From Propionimicrobium sp. PCR01-08-3 (lineage in GTDB: Bacteria; Actinomycetota; Actinomycetes; Propionibacteriales; Propionibacteriaceae): a stretch of 64,000 bases of DNA. The translations under genes were made by a program, and so were the position numbers. Of the stretch, positions 51,827-60,575 are shown piece after piece. Below the pieces are notes generated by a model. That model did not search any database. It was given only the letters and a program-made list of their open reading frames with translations, and was not told the DNA's origin. Where the stretch lies: NCBI RefSeq assembly GCF_030286045.1, contig NZ_CP127390.1, positions 2,125,482 to 2,189,481 on the forward strand, given 5' to 3'. The first letter of the stretch is position 1, and each line of letters begins with the position of its first letter.

Positions 51827-52924
51827 ATGAGTCTGCCACTCGAGCTGCCGATCGATCCGATGCTGGCCAGCGCTGTCGATCAGATACCGACCGATCCGAG
51901 ATTCGTTCACGAGCCCAAGTGGGATGGTTTCCGGTGCATCGTGAGCCGCGACGGTGAAGTCATTGCCTTGGATGGCCGCGGCAAGAAATCCCTCACCAGA
52001 TACTTTCCCGAAGTGGTGGACGCGTTGTCCGATTGGCTGCCGGACGGGGCGATCCTCGACGGTGAACTCATCGTGCGGGCGGGTGAGCCCGGGAGCCAGC
52101 GACTCGATTGGGACGCGTTGAGCGCCCGCATTCATCCGGCGGCCTCCAGGATCGCGTTGCTGAGCGAACAGACCCCTGCCGAATTGGTCTTCTTCGACGC
52201 CCTGGCTCTTGATGGGCGCAACCTCACCGCACTGGTCTGGGAGCAACGGCGCGAGCAATTGGAGTCGGTCTTCTCGACGGCCCGCGGCGGCGGCCATGGT
52301 GCCACCGGGCCTGCTGACCTTGCTTCGGCACGTGCACACCCGGGGGCACATCTCAGCGCCGTACTGGGCGACCTCGATGAGGCGATACGCGCCTTCGAGA
52401 GTTTCGAGGGCGCCGGATTGGACGGCATCGTCTCGAAGCCCCGGGATTCGGTTTATCAGCCGGGCAAGCGTGGATGGAAGAAGACCAAGCATTCGAGAAC
52501 CGCCGAGGCCGTGGTGATCGGCTACCGCGTCCACAAACGCGGGCACGGGGTCGGATCGTTGTTGCTCGGCATGTACGACGCCTCGGGGACGCTGCTGCCG
52601 GTCGGCGGCATCGGTGCCTTCTCGAGTGCCATGCGTGACCAGCTCGTCGAAGAACTCGAGCCTCTGGTCGTCCGCGATGCATCGGGTGAGCCGGTGCCCG
52701 TGGTGCGTCCACGATCTCGTTTTTCGAAGCCCGATCCTGTTGCATCAGTGACGCTGCGGCCCGAGTTGGTGGCCGAGGTTGCGTTCGACCAGCTTCAGGG
52801 CGTGCGGTTCAGGCATGCCGTCACGCTGCTGCGTTTCCGTCCGGATCGCGATGCCCGAAGCTGTTTGCTCGATCAGGTGGAGCGAGCACCTTCCTACGAT
52901 CTCGCCCGAGTACTGACCGATTAG
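51827..52924 (+). CDS. ATP-dependent DNA ligase, LigC type
   Basis: A 365-residue ligase with only the nucleotidyltransferase and OB-fold domains. The adenylated Lys is in HEPKWDGFRCIVSRDG (motif I). DGELIV (motif III), GLDGIVSKPRDSVYQPGKRG (motif IV) and WKKTKHSRTAEAVVIGY (motif V) are intact. It lacks the polymerase and nuclease domains of LigD, and no Ku gene is near. It resembles mycobacterial LigC, an accessory enzyme for repair. The ATG at 51827 starts MSLPLELP. It is divergent from pyrG. Confidence 0.9.
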   Translation: MSLPLELPIDPMLASAVDQIPTDPRFVHEPKWDGFRCIVSRDGEVIALDGRGKKSLTRYFPEVVDALSDWLPDGAILDGELIVRAGEPGSQRLDWDALSARIHPAASRIALLSEQTPAELVFFDALALDGRNLTALVWEQRREQLESVFSTARGGGHGATGPADLASARAHPGAHLSAVLGDLDEAIRAFESFEGAGLDGIVSKPRDSVYQPGKRGWKKTKHSRTAEAVVIGYRVHKRGHGVGSLLLGMYDASGTLLPVGGIGAFSSAMRDQLVEELEPLVVRDASGEPVPVVRPRSRFSKPDPVASVTLRPELVAEVAFDQLQGVRFRHAVTLLRFRPDRDARSCLLDQVERAPSYDLARVLTD

Positions 52925-53114
52925 CCGATCGGTCCATCACTGTGCGTGATGTAGTGGAAGCTTGCAGAACGCGCGCTCGCTGAGCTGCAAAGTATTGGTC
53001 ACCCGGCCGAGCGGGCGCAGGATTCCTGCGGCCTCATCGAGTTCAGAATCCTTCGGCAGCCTTGCATGCGGGCTCCGAAAGGTACCGGGCTGTGGTTCGC
53101 GTCGTGGCAGCAAT

Positions 53115-53774
53115 TTAGCCGGCAAGCCGCTCCACGACGTTCCACACTTCTTTCCAGCGCTCGGCCAAGCTGTCGATCGTCTCGTGGGCGTTCAGTCCGC
53201 TGGGTTGCGGAACCACCCACAATCGCACGTTCGCCGGCCAGCCGGGAATCACCGAAGTGTCCTGCTCTCCCAGACGCGCCTTCGGCTGCGCGAATGCCGC
53301 CCGAAACGCGGTGATTCCCGCTATCGCCACCACGTGCGGACGCAAGCTCGTGACGCGCTGGGTCAGGCGGCTGCCGCCGGCACGCAACTCGGCACGGGTC
53401 AACTCGTCCGCCCGCACGGTTGCCCGGCCGACGAGATTCGTCAGGCCGATGCCCCTGCTGAGTAGCTGATTCTCGTCCTGCGACGACAAACCCGCTGCCG
53501 CATCGACCACATGATCGGTGAGTCCCGCACGGTACAGGGAAGGCCAGAATCTGTTGCCCGGACGCGCGAAGGGCGCGTTGACAGCAGCGGTCCACAGGCC
53601 TGGGTTGATGCCCACGATCAGCATGTGCAGCTGATCGTCCGATCGGGGCAGAATGTCGTCGATCGCGTCTGGGTCGTCGACAGCGAAACGCAGCAGATCC
53701 TCGCGCGTGGGCCGGCGTCCACCCATCGGGGACGGCCGCCGCGGCCGGCCCGCCAGCTCGTGTTTCTCACTCAT
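53115..53774 (-). CDS. G/U mismatch-specific uracil-DNA glycosylase (Mug family)
   Basis: A 219-residue glycosylase that removes uracil, and probably ethenocytosine, from mispairs. VGINPGLWTAAVNAPFARPG is motif 1 with the catalytic Asn in the usual place, and VVPQPSGLNAHE is motif 2 (the NPSGLN form, with Gln for Asn). The N-terminal 45 residues are an extra basic and acidic extension. The start may be ATG 53774 or the GTG one codon earlier. It is convergent with the ligase gene. Confidence 0.88.
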   Translation of the reverse strand: MSEKHELAGRPRRPSPMGGRRPTREDLLRFAVDDPDAIDDILPRSDDQLHMLIVGINPGLWTAAVNAPFARPGNRFWPSLYRAGLTDHVVDAAAGLSSQDENQLLSRGIGLTNLVGRATVRADELTRAELRAGGSRLTQRVTSLRPHVVAIAGITAFRAAFAQPKARLGEQDTSVIPGWPANVRLWVVPQPSGLNAHETIDSLAERWKEVWNVVERLAG

Positions 53775-53991
53775 CACGTGAATTACCGTTCCTTATTCAT
53801 GCCGAGTACTCATGAGAGTCCTCCCGCTATGCGCCATCGGTGGCCTGATCGACCGCTGCGGATCATTCGCGCCGTCGCAAGCAACCAGGCATAGCTGGTC
53901 CCGCCACGCCTGCTCGTTCGACGAGATCTGTCTCTACGGTCACGGCATCGAGGAGATCAGGAGCTCGTCCCCTTTTCTGTGTCCCGCCGCC

Positions 53992-55809
53992 TCAGCGGGC
54001 CCGAGAGCGCTGCCGGCGCACTCGCATCGGCCACTGGTTACGGCGCCGCCTCAAATCTCTCGTCACCGCTGGGGAGCGGGTCGTCAACTCGAAGACCTCG
54101 CCGTCGTAGCGCTCGATGCCCGAAGCGACAGAATGCTCCAAGACTTCGCGCGCCAGTTGGTTCTGCAGCATCAGCGGATCCTTCCTCAGATCCCGCCAAA
54201 TCGACAGGCACAGCATGAGCATGATCACCACAAAGGGCAGCGCCGAAACGATCGTGATGTTCTTCAGACCTTCGAGTGCGGCATCGGGATGATCGCCCCC
54301 GGCGAGCAGCATGATGGCCGCGACAGCCCCGGTGGCCGCACCCCAGAACACCACGTGCCACCTGGAAGGCTCTTCGGCACCGTTCTCGGCAAGCCCCGCC
54401 ATCACGATGGACGCCGAATCGGCGCCGGTGACGAAGAAGATGGCGACGAGCACCACGCACAACCCCACCAACACAACAGCCAGCCACGCCGGCATCGGCA
54501 GCGACTCGAGGAACTGGAACAAGACCAGATCCGAGTCGACGCTCACCGATCCGTCTGCCGCACGTTCGACAAGATTCGTGAACTGGCCGGCGTCCCTGAC
54601 ACGCTGCAGGACGCCGATCGACCCGCCGCCGAAGATCGCGAACCACAGGACCGAGACCAGCGAGGGAACGACCAGCACACCGGTCACGAACTGGCGAATT
54701 GTGCGTCCACGAGAGATGCGTCCGATGAACAACCCGACGAAAGGAGACCAGGAGATCCACCACGCCCAATAGAAGATCGTCCAGTTCGACATCCATTCGG
54801 CCATTGTCTCGTCGCCGCTCGCAGCGGTTCGCGATGCCATCTCGGGAAGGTTCCCGATGAACGCACCGAGCGAGGTCGGGATCACGTTGAGCATGAACAA
54901 GGTGGGCCCGATGATGAAGACGAGGACGGCCAGCACCACCGCGAGCACCATATTGATATTCGACAGCAGCTGGATGCCGCGCTCGATTCCCGAGATCGCC
55001 GACGCTATGAAACAGGTCGTGAGCACAGCGATGATGCCGACCAACAGCACAGAGCTGGTCTGCGACATGACTCCGCTGTGCACCAGACCGCCACCGATCT
55101 GCAACGCACCGAGCCCGAGCGAGCAGGCGGAACCGAACAGCGTTGCGATGATTGCCAGAATGTTGATCAACCGCCCGCCCGGACCGTGCACAGCCTTGGG
55201 GCCGAACAATCCTACGAACATGGACGAGAACAGCTGGGTGCGGCCCAGTCGGTAGGTGCCATATGCCATACCGAGACCGACGATCGCATACATCGCCCAC
55301 GGGTAGATCGTCCAGTGGAACAGTGCCGTGCCCATCGCGACGCTCACTGCTGCCGCGCTTTCGCCGTCAACCGTGCCCGGCGGCGGCGAAGCGTAGAAGA
55401 ACAGTGGTTCGGCGACCCCGTAGAACATCAACCCGATGCCCATTCCGGCGGCGAACATCATGGAGATCCACGACCACGTCGAGTACTGCGGAGTGTCATC
55501 GTCCTGGCCGAGAGGGATGCGTCCGAACCTGCTCATCGCAACAACAAGAACGAAGAGCACAAAAACGGAGGACGCGATCACGAACAGCCACCCGAAATCC
55601 TCGATGACTGCGCTCAATGCACCTGAGGCTACGCGTCCCAATCCTTCGGCGTCGGCGATTCCCCATGCCAAGAAGGCGACGACGATCAAGGCCGCGATAG
55701 CGAAGACCCATCTGTCCAGTCCCTTCGGCCGATCGTCTTCTTCCTCCACGGACCTGGCGTCCTTGAGGTAGCTGAGGATTTCCTTGGTGAGGTTCTGATC
55801 AGTGGTCAT
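53992..55809 (-). CDS. BCCT family betaine/carnitine/choline transporter
   Basis: A 605-residue secondary transporter with 12 helices and a charged C-terminal tail. Family signatures are SWISMMFAAGMGIGLMFYGV and the Trp-rich WAWWISWSPFVGLFIGR, which forms the substrate cage. MFAAGMGIG is the Na+-coupled type. It probably imports glycine betaine or a similar osmolyte. The ATG at 55809 is favoured because the 26 codons above it have rare codons and a palindrome (55822-55828 with 55839-55845) that looks like untranslated leader. A GTG at 55887 is the alternative. The Arg-rich tail may sense osmolarity. Confidence 0.92.
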   Translation of the reverse strand: MTTDQNLTKEILSYLKDARSVEEEDDRPKGLDRWVFAIAALIVVAFLAWGIADAEGLGRVASGALSAVIEDFGWLFVIASSVFVLFVLVVAMSRFGRIPLGQDDDTPQYSTWSWISMMFAAGMGIGLMFYGVAEPLFFYASPPPGTVDGESAAAVSVAMGTALFHWTIYPWAMYAIVGLGMAYGTYRLGRTQLFSSMFVGLFGPKAVHGPGGRLINILAIIATLFGSACSLGLGALQIGGGLVHSGVMSQTSSVLLVGIIAVLTTCFIASAISGIERGIQLLSNINMVLAVVLAVLVFIIGPTLFMLNVIPTSLGAFIGNLPEMASRTAASGDETMAEWMSNWTIFYWAWWISWSPFVGLFIGRISRGRTIRQFVTGVLVVPSLVSVLWFAIFGGGSIGVLQRVRDAGQFTNLVERAADGSVSVDSDLVLFQFLESLPMPAWLAVVLVGLCVVLVAIFFVTGADSASIVMAGLAENGAEEPSRWHVVFWGAATGAVAAIMLLAGGDHPDAALEGLKNITIVSALPFVVIMLMLCLSIWRDLRKDPLMLQNQLAREVLEHSVASGIERYDGEVFELTTRSPAVTRDLRRRRNQWPMRVRRQRSRAR

Positions 55810-56072
55810 AGGCCAGTCCAATCCCGGGTTGCCTTTCCCCCGGGAGCCTTCCTCTCTCTTAGGTTTCGACGCAAACGCCTCGGACACCTTATCTCAGCCC
55901 GCCGACCAGCTGCGTCGACGCCTCGCTGACCAGCAGTTTTTGCGCACTGCAAGTACGGCAACCCACACCGAGTCAGCGAGACATGCAGACTGTGCAGGTG
56001 GGTTCGGGCCTAGGATCAGCTCAGCGGTCGATGACCTGCTAACGAAGCCGGTTGAACCTGTTGGAGGGTCAG

Positions 56073-56408
56073 TTGCGCGCCAGGTCAGAGCCTCGGACGA
56101 TAGTCATCACGGGTTCCAGCGATGGCATCGGGGCTGCCGCGGCCCGGCTGCTTGTCGGTTCCAATTTCGGCGCCGAGAACTCGAAGGTGCTGCGTTTTCT
56201 CTACCGGACGAAGCTGAAAGATCGGATCACCATCACGCCCGAGCAGGGCGCGGACCAGCTGGTCTGGCTTGCCGAAGGAGTCCCCGGCGATGACTGGCGC
56301 TCCGGCGAGTACTACGAGAAACGGCGCCCGAGGGTCCCCCGAGGCGCTCGGGACGAAGCCGCTTCCGCTCGCCTCTGGGATCTCTCCGCCAACTGGGTGG
56401 GGCTGTGA
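56073..56408 (+). pseudogene. Short-chain dehydrogenase with internal deletion
   Basis: A 111-codon frame whose first part is the SDR nucleotide-binding start (RTIVITGSSDGIGAAAARLL) and whose last 75 residues match the end of longer SDRs (TPEQGADQLVWLAEGVPGDD, then SGEYYEKRR and LWDLSANWVGL). The middle, about 180 residues with the catalytic Ser-Tyr-Lys, is missing, with the frame kept. Full-length relatives have about 300 residues. A TTG at 56073 has GGAGG five bases before it. It cannot be an active dehydrogenase and is probably decaying. Confidence 0.72.
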
Positions 56409-56454
56409 GCACCACCCACTCACTCACGTATCACGCGAGACAATCAACGCAGTT

Positions 56455-56501
56455 ATTGGGTGTGCGCCTACGGCCGATATGCGGCCCTAATCGCACCCAA
56501 T
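56455..56501. terminator. Hairpin between convergent genes
   Basis: ATTGGGTGTGCG (56455-56466) and CGCACCCAAT (56492-56501) pair with one bulged base and enclose a GGCC...GGCC inner stem. It lies between the SDR remnant and the minus-strand NmrA-like gene. It may end one or both transcripts. Confidence 0.4.
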
Positions 56502-56602
56502 GATCAAAGAACCGCCCCGTACTCTTGCACCAAGCACATTCTCAGGAAATTCGCTGTACGACGCTAGTTATCTGGGCACTCTAACCTGCGTCCTAGCTTC
56601 CG

Positions 56603-57289
56603 TTATCGGATCGCGTCGGCAATCGGAGTATCACCGTCGTAGAAATTCACCGTCTCCCGGATTGCCGCATTGTTTGTGATCACGTGTGTGATGACCGACG
56701 CAACGTTTTCTCTGGACGTTACTGCTCGGCCCTGGGCAGCCGGTTCACCATTTATCCCGCCATCCGGATCGGCGATCGTGATCTCGCCGCTGCCGGGCGT
56801 CAGCGTCAGCGAGCCCGGGCCGAGAATCGTAAAATCGAGTCCGCTATCACGCAGGTACGCATCGGCGGCATGCTTGGCCTGCACGTAGGGATAAAACGAG
56901 TCGTTCGGATCGACGCGATCAAGATCGACATCAGCACCCGCGTAGGAGACCATGACGAATCGGGTGACGCCGGCGCGCTGTGCTGCGTCCATCGCCCTGG
57001 TCGCCGCCTGATAGTCGACGGCGTTGGTACGCGCCGGATTGCCACCACCGGCACCGGCCGAGAAAACGATCGCGGACGCCCCAGCGAATGCCTCGGCCAA
57101 TCGATCGACATCGGCCGACTCAATGTCGAGGATCACCGGGTTGCCACCCGCTTGCTCTACGTCAGCTTGCTGCTCAGGATTGCGTATCACCGAGTCAACC
57201 GCGTATCCGGCGGTTCGGAGTTTGGGTGCCGCGAGCAAAGCGACCTTGCCGTGCCCGCCGAGAATCACTACCCGCTGTTCGGATGCCAT
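56603..57289 (-). CDS. NAD(P)H-binding atypical SDR protein (NmrA/YwnB-like)
   Basis: A 228-residue Rossmann protein. The start VVILGGHGKVALLAAPKLR has the GxGxxG-like loop in which GHGKVA replaces the typical GATG. FVMVSYAGAD and DSFYPYVQAKHAADAYLRDS form the rest of the atypical SDR fold, with Tyr and Lys in YVQAKH. Relatives bind NAD(P)H and act as reductases or redox sensors. The ATG 57289 has GGAGAG upstream. It sits alone between the SDR remnant and an acetyltransferase gene. Confidence 0.85.
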   Translation of the reverse strand: MASEQRVVILGGHGKVALLAAPKLRTAGYAVDSVIRNPEQQADVEQAGGNPVILDIESADVDRLAEAFAGASAIVFSAGAGGGNPARTNAVDYQAATRAMDAAQRAGVTRFVMVSYAGADVDLDRVDPNDSFYPYVQAKHAADAYLRDSGLDFTILGPGSLTLTPGSGEITIADPDGGINGEPAAQGRAVTSRENVASVITHVITNNAAIRETVNFYDGDTPIADAIR

Positions 57290-57323
57290 GTGTCTCTCCT
57301 GTTCATTACGTTGCGACATTCAT

Positions 57324-57878
57324 TCAGCACAACAACAAGACGCCTCGATACAATCCTGATGCGTAGCTCAGATGACTATCAATGTCCTCGCGTGAGGGGC
57401 GCTCCCAGATATGCGCCACGGTCTTCAGGCTCTCTGTCTCATACGGTTTTTCGTCGCCTGTGGGTAAATATCCGAGTCGGCGCCAGAACGGTTCTGCCTC
57501 GTCCTTGTTCGTCGCCACGATGGCCAGTCGCAGCGTCGTGATCTCCGGCCAACCCGCGACGAGATCGAGAACCGCCAGATGCATCCGCTGGCCGAGGCCC
57601 GTCCTATGACGCTCCCCATGCGTCATCAACAAGCCGATATAGGCGATCTCTTCGCTCGGCCAACCACGAATCACGTCCGAGAATGCAACCAACTCGTCGC
57701 CTTCCCAAAGCCCGAGATCGAACTTCTGGGAGGCTTCGGTGCCCGGCGGACGAATGGTCAGCGCTTCTTCGGCGGATTCCCCGCCGCCCACGCGCCGCGC
57801 ATAGTCAGGATTCGAGTCCAATAGCCTCTGCAGTGCATGAGCGTGCTTGAGACGTACCGCTCGCAGTTCCGCTGTCAT
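57324..57878 (-). CDS. GNAT family N-acetyltransferase
   Basis: A 184-residue acetyltransferase. The acetyl-CoA loop is ERHRTGLGQRMHLAVLDLV and the C-terminal motif is EPFWRRLGYLPTGDEKP. The core resembles small-molecule acetyltransferases rather than ribosomal ones. The acceptor is unknown. The ATG at 57878 is 31 bases downstream of the MazF-like toxin stop on the same strand, so it may be transcribed with the toxin-antitoxin pair. Confidence 0.85.
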   Translation of the reverse strand: MTAELRAVRLKHAHALQRLLDSNPDYARRVGGGESAEEALTIRPPGTEASQKFDLGLWEGDELVAFSDVIRGWPSEEIAYIGLLMTHGERHRTGLGQRMHLAVLDLVAGWPEITTLRLAIVATNKDEAEPFWRRLGYLPTGDEKPYETESLKTVAHIWERPSREDIDSHLSYASGLYRGVLLLC

Positions 57879-57909
57879 CGCCTACTCCTTGCGGTTGTGC
57901 TTTCCGTCG

Positions 57910-58251
57910 CTAAAGCGCGAGAACCAGACGCAGACCTTCATCGACCTTCGCCATCAGGTGAGCCGACAATGTGCCCACGGATTGGCTCAACCGCGAACGG
58001 TCGATCACCAACGTCTGCGACACGTTGACCACGCAGTCCTTCGGGAGATCCGCTTCCCCCTTCTCGAGTTCCACATTCCCCGGCATCACTGCCAGACGCA
58101 GATTGCTGGTCAACGCTGTGACGATGACAGTTGCAATGCGCGACCGATTGAAACGATCGGACGAAACAACGAGCGCGGGACGCCGGTAGCCCGGTTCCGA
58201 TCCGATAGGGTCACCGAAATCCACCCACCAGATCTCTCCCCTGGTTACCAC
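57910..58251 (-). CDS. MazF/PemK-family endoribonuclease toxin
   Basis: A 113-residue toxin that cleaves mRNA at short single-stranded sites. RGEIWWVDFGDPIGSEPGYR and RPALVVSS are the MazF N-terminal signature, IVTALTSNLRLA follows, and VVNVSQTLVIDRSRL has the conserved Gln-Thr. Length is normal. The GTG start (58251) overlaps the antitoxin stop by seven bases (GTGGTAA), so the pair is translationally coupled with the antitoxin first, as usual. Confidence 0.92.
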   Translation of the reverse strand: MVTRGEIWWVDFGDPIGSEPGYRRPALVVSSDRFNRSRIATVIVTALTSNLRLAVMPGNVELEKGEADLPKDCVVNVSQTLVIDRSRLSQSVGTLSAHLMAKVDEGLRLVLAL

Positions 58252-58478
58252 TCCCAGCTCCCGGAGTCGATGAGCGTACGTCCCATCGAGGGAGGAGTCT
58301 CGTCACTCAACTCGTCAGCCAAAGCGTCCAATGCAGATGTCACCGGATCGTCGCCTTGACGCTCCAAAAATTCACCGACCGCTCGGGCATAGAGCTGCGA
58401 GCGGCTCCAGCCAAGCCTCGCCGCTACCTCGTCAGCCTCACGGAATACCTCATCGGGCACAGAAACAGCAGTCTTCAT
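58245..58478 (-). CDS. MazE-like ribbon-helix-helix antitoxin
   Basis: A 77-residue antitoxin. The N-terminal 45 residues form a ribbon-helix-helix (MKTAVSVPDEVFREADEVA, then SRSQLYARAVGEFLERQ) for DNA binding. The acidic C-terminal part (DALADELSDETPP) should neutralise the toxin. The TATACT box ends seven bases before the ATG at 58478, so the transcript is probably leaderless. It controls its own promoter by inference. Confidence 0.9.
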   Translation of the reverse strand: MKTAVSVPDEVFREADEVAARLGWSRSQLYARAVGEFLERQGDDPVTSALDALADELSDETPPSMGRTLIDSGSWEW

Positions 58479-58485
58479 AAGCTGA

Positions 58486-58501
58486 AGTATAACCGGTATT
58501 A
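58486..58501 (-). promoter_or_regulatory. Toxin-antitoxin promoter and likely operator
   Basis: On the minus strand the -10 box TATACT (58491-58486) adjoins the near-palindrome TAATACCGGTTATA (58501-58488, 10 of 14 bases symmetric around ACCGGT). The arrangement suits autorepression by the RHH antitoxin. No good -35 box is visible. Confidence 0.5.
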
Positions 58502-58551
58502 CCGAATAGCGAAGATGTTGCGTCAGCTGAGGCGACCGTGCTGTACGGACG

Positions 58552-59625
58552 TCAGACGTTAAACCGGAACTCGACGATGTCGTTCGGCTCCATCACGTAG
58601 TCCTTGCCCTCCAGGCGCATCTTGCCGGCAGCTTTGACCGCGGCCTCGCTGCCCAGCTCGACCAGGTCGTCGTAATTCATGATCTGGGCCTTGATGAAAC
58701 CCTTCTGGAAATCGGTGTGGATGACGCCGGCGGCCTCGGGTGCGGTGGCGCCCTGCTTGATCGTCCAGGCGCGGGATTCCTTCGGTCCGGCGGTCAGGAA
58801 GCTCTGCAATCCCAATGTGTCGTATCCGACCCGGGCCAACTGATCCAGACCCGGCTCATCGACGCCGGCCTCGGTGAGGAACTCGCGGGCCTCGTCCTCG
58901 TCCATCTCGACCAGCTCGGACTCGAACTTCGCGTCCAGGAAGACAGCTTCGGCCGGCGCGACGATCTCACTCAACCGGGCGCGCAGGTCGGCGTCCGTCA
59001 ATTGGTCCTGATCGAGGTTGAAGACGTAGATGTACGGCTTGGCGGTCAGCAGGAAAAGATCGTGCAACGGCTCGGGATCGAGCCCGGCCTGGAAGATGCC
59101 GACGCCGTCGTTCAACGTCTTCTCGGCCTCGACCCACGCCTCGTATTTCGGACGCGACTCCTTCTTGATCTTGGCTTCCTTCTCCAGCCTCGGCATCGCC
59201 TTTTCCAGGGTCTGCAGATCGGCGAGGATCAGCTCGGTCCGGATCGTGTCGATATCGGACGCAGGATTCACCTTGCCATCGACATGGGTGACATCGTCGT
59301 CGGTGAACACCCTGGTCACCTGGCAGATGGCGTCGGCCTCGCGGATATTGCCGAGGAAGGCGTTGCCCATGCCCTCACCCTTGGAAGCACCCTTCACGAT
59401 GCCTGCAATATCGACGAAGCTCACGGTGGCCGGCACCAGACGTTCGGAGTCGAACATCTTGCCGAGCACCGCCAACCGCTCGTCCGGTACGCCCACCACC
59501 CCCACATTCGGCTCGATCGTCGCGAACGGATAGTTCGCCGCGAGAACGGTGTTGCGGGTGAGTGCATTGAACAAGGTGGACTTGCCCGCATTGGGAAGCC
59601 CCACGATTCCGATGGTTAGTGCCAC
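58552..59625 (-). CDS. ychF: Redox-regulated ATPase YchF
   Basis: A 357-residue Obg-family P-loop protein that binds ATP rather than GTP. Walker A is GLPNAGKSTLFNAL, followed by NYPFATIEPNVGVVGVPDER and FVDIAGIVKGASKGEGMGNA. The base-recognition motif NLDQDQL is the ATP-specific variant of NKxD. The C-terminal TGS domain ends the protein. It starts at GTG 59625. YchF binds ribosomes and the proteasome in other organisms; it is monocistronic here. Confidence 0.96.
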   Translation of the reverse strand: MALTIGIVGLPNAGKSTLFNALTRNTVLAANYPFATIEPNVGVVGVPDERLAVLGKMFDSERLVPATVSFVDIAGIVKGASKGEGMGNAFLGNIREADAICQVTRVFTDDDVTHVDGKVNPASDIDTIRTELILADLQTLEKAMPRLEKEAKIKKESRPKYEAWVEAEKTLNDGVGIFQAGLDPEPLHDLFLLTAKPYIYVFNLDQDQLTDADLRARLSEIVAPAEAVFLDAKFESELVEMDEDEAREFLTEAGVDEPGLDQLARVGYDTLGLQSFLTAGPKESRAWTIKQGATAPEAAGVIHTDFQKGFIKAQIMNYDDLVELGSEAAVKAAGKMRLEGKDYVMEPNDIVEFRFNV

Positions 59626-59920
59626 ATCGAACCAGCCTACTCATGCCCTCGGCCGGTTCGACCAGAACCCCGGTCGGTCGCCGGGGTCAAGTCGGCTCAC
59701 CTCATCTGCGCTGCTGCGATCGGTGTGAGCCGAGTGCAGCAGACCAGCCAGATTCGCTCACCTCGCCCGCGAGATTGCGATCGGGATCGTGGATTTGGGT
59801 AGCACAGCATTGGGGATAGCTCAGGATTCGAGTGGGACGGTTTCAGCCCTGCGCCGTGACAGGATGGATGCGGCACGGATGACGAAAGACGTGAGGTTGC
59901 CGAAACTGAGGAGGCGCACA

Positions 59921-60445
59921 GTGAGTAGCGAGGGCAGCTGGCAGGGTTACGACCCGGATCGGGACGCCGCTTTCCGCAGTGATGATTACCGGCCGAACAC
60001 GGCGCCCGAAGACAATAGCTACGACTATTACGGTCAATCCGGCCCCCAGCCGGGCTTCGGGCAGCCGACACCGCCAGCGGATCCATTGGCAGCGAACGCG
60101 GCCTACCAGCCCGGCGTCCAAGATAGCTGGACGCAACCGTATGAGGGCTCGCCGCGGTCGCAGATGACCCCCTACCTGAATCCCAACTACCCGCGTCCGG
60201 ATCACCCGAACGCCACCAGCAGCATCGTGCTCGGCGTCATCGGTTTCTTCGTTCCGTTCCTCAGCCCGGTTGCGTTGGCGTTGGCCGCCCGCGGCCGCAA
60301 AGATGTGCGCGAGCACCCCGGGGTCTACGCCGGCGAGGGGAACCTCACCGCCGGATACGTGATCGGCATCATCGGCACCGTGTTACTCGCCTTTTACGTG
60401 TTGATCATGCTGGTGATGATCGGCGCGGTGCTCGCGAGTTGGTGA
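59921..60445 (+). CDS. DUF4190-like membrane protein with disordered N-terminus
   Basis: A 174-residue protein. The first 95 residues are rich in Asp, Pro, Tyr, Gln and Gly (PDRDAAFRSDDYRPN, PQPGFGQPTPPADP) and look disordered. Two hydrophobic helices follow (SIVLGVIGFFVPFLSPVALA and TAGYVIGIIGTVLLAFYVLI), with RGRKDVREHPGVYAGEG between, in the manner of DUF4190 proteins. The start is GTG 59921, with GAGGAGG upstream. Such proteins sit in the cytoplasmic membrane; function is not known. Confidence 0.82.
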   Translation: MSSEGSWQGYDPDRDAAFRSDDYRPNTAPEDNSYDYYGQSGPQPGFGQPTPPADPLAANAAYQPGVQDSWTQPYEGSPRSQMTPYLNPNYPRPDHPNATSSIVLGVIGFFVPFLSPVALALAARGRKDVREHPGVYAGEGNLTAGYVIGIIGTVLLAFYVLIMLVMIGAVLASW

Positions 60446-60475
60446 ACAGCGAAGTCGAAGCCGGGCACGATTCTC

Positions 60476-60507
60476 GGTCCGGCCGGACTTCCCGGCCCCG
60501 CCGGACC
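60476..60507. terminator. Hairpin between convergent DUF4190 and M18 genes
   Basis: GGTCCGGC (60476-60483) and GCCGGACC (60500-60507) form an 8-base-pair stem over a 16-base GC-rich loop. No U-run is present on either side. It is a plausible shared transcript end. Confidence 0.5.
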
Positions 60508-60575
60508 CAAAGCCCGTGACGTTCGGAAAGACCTTTGAAGTAACCCGCGGCGCATGCCACGACGAGCAGCCGGAA

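Noticed and set aside
52937-53125. 62-codon minus frame after the Mug gene
   Set aside because: It reads somewhat protein-like (LSERAFCKLPLHHAQ), but has no recognisable family, and its start overlaps the glycosylase end. Too weak to call.
53812-55626. 604-codon open frame opposite the BCCT transporter
   Set aside because: The translation is His/Arg/Asp/Gln-rich, the mirror image of hydrophobic codons, with no start signal.
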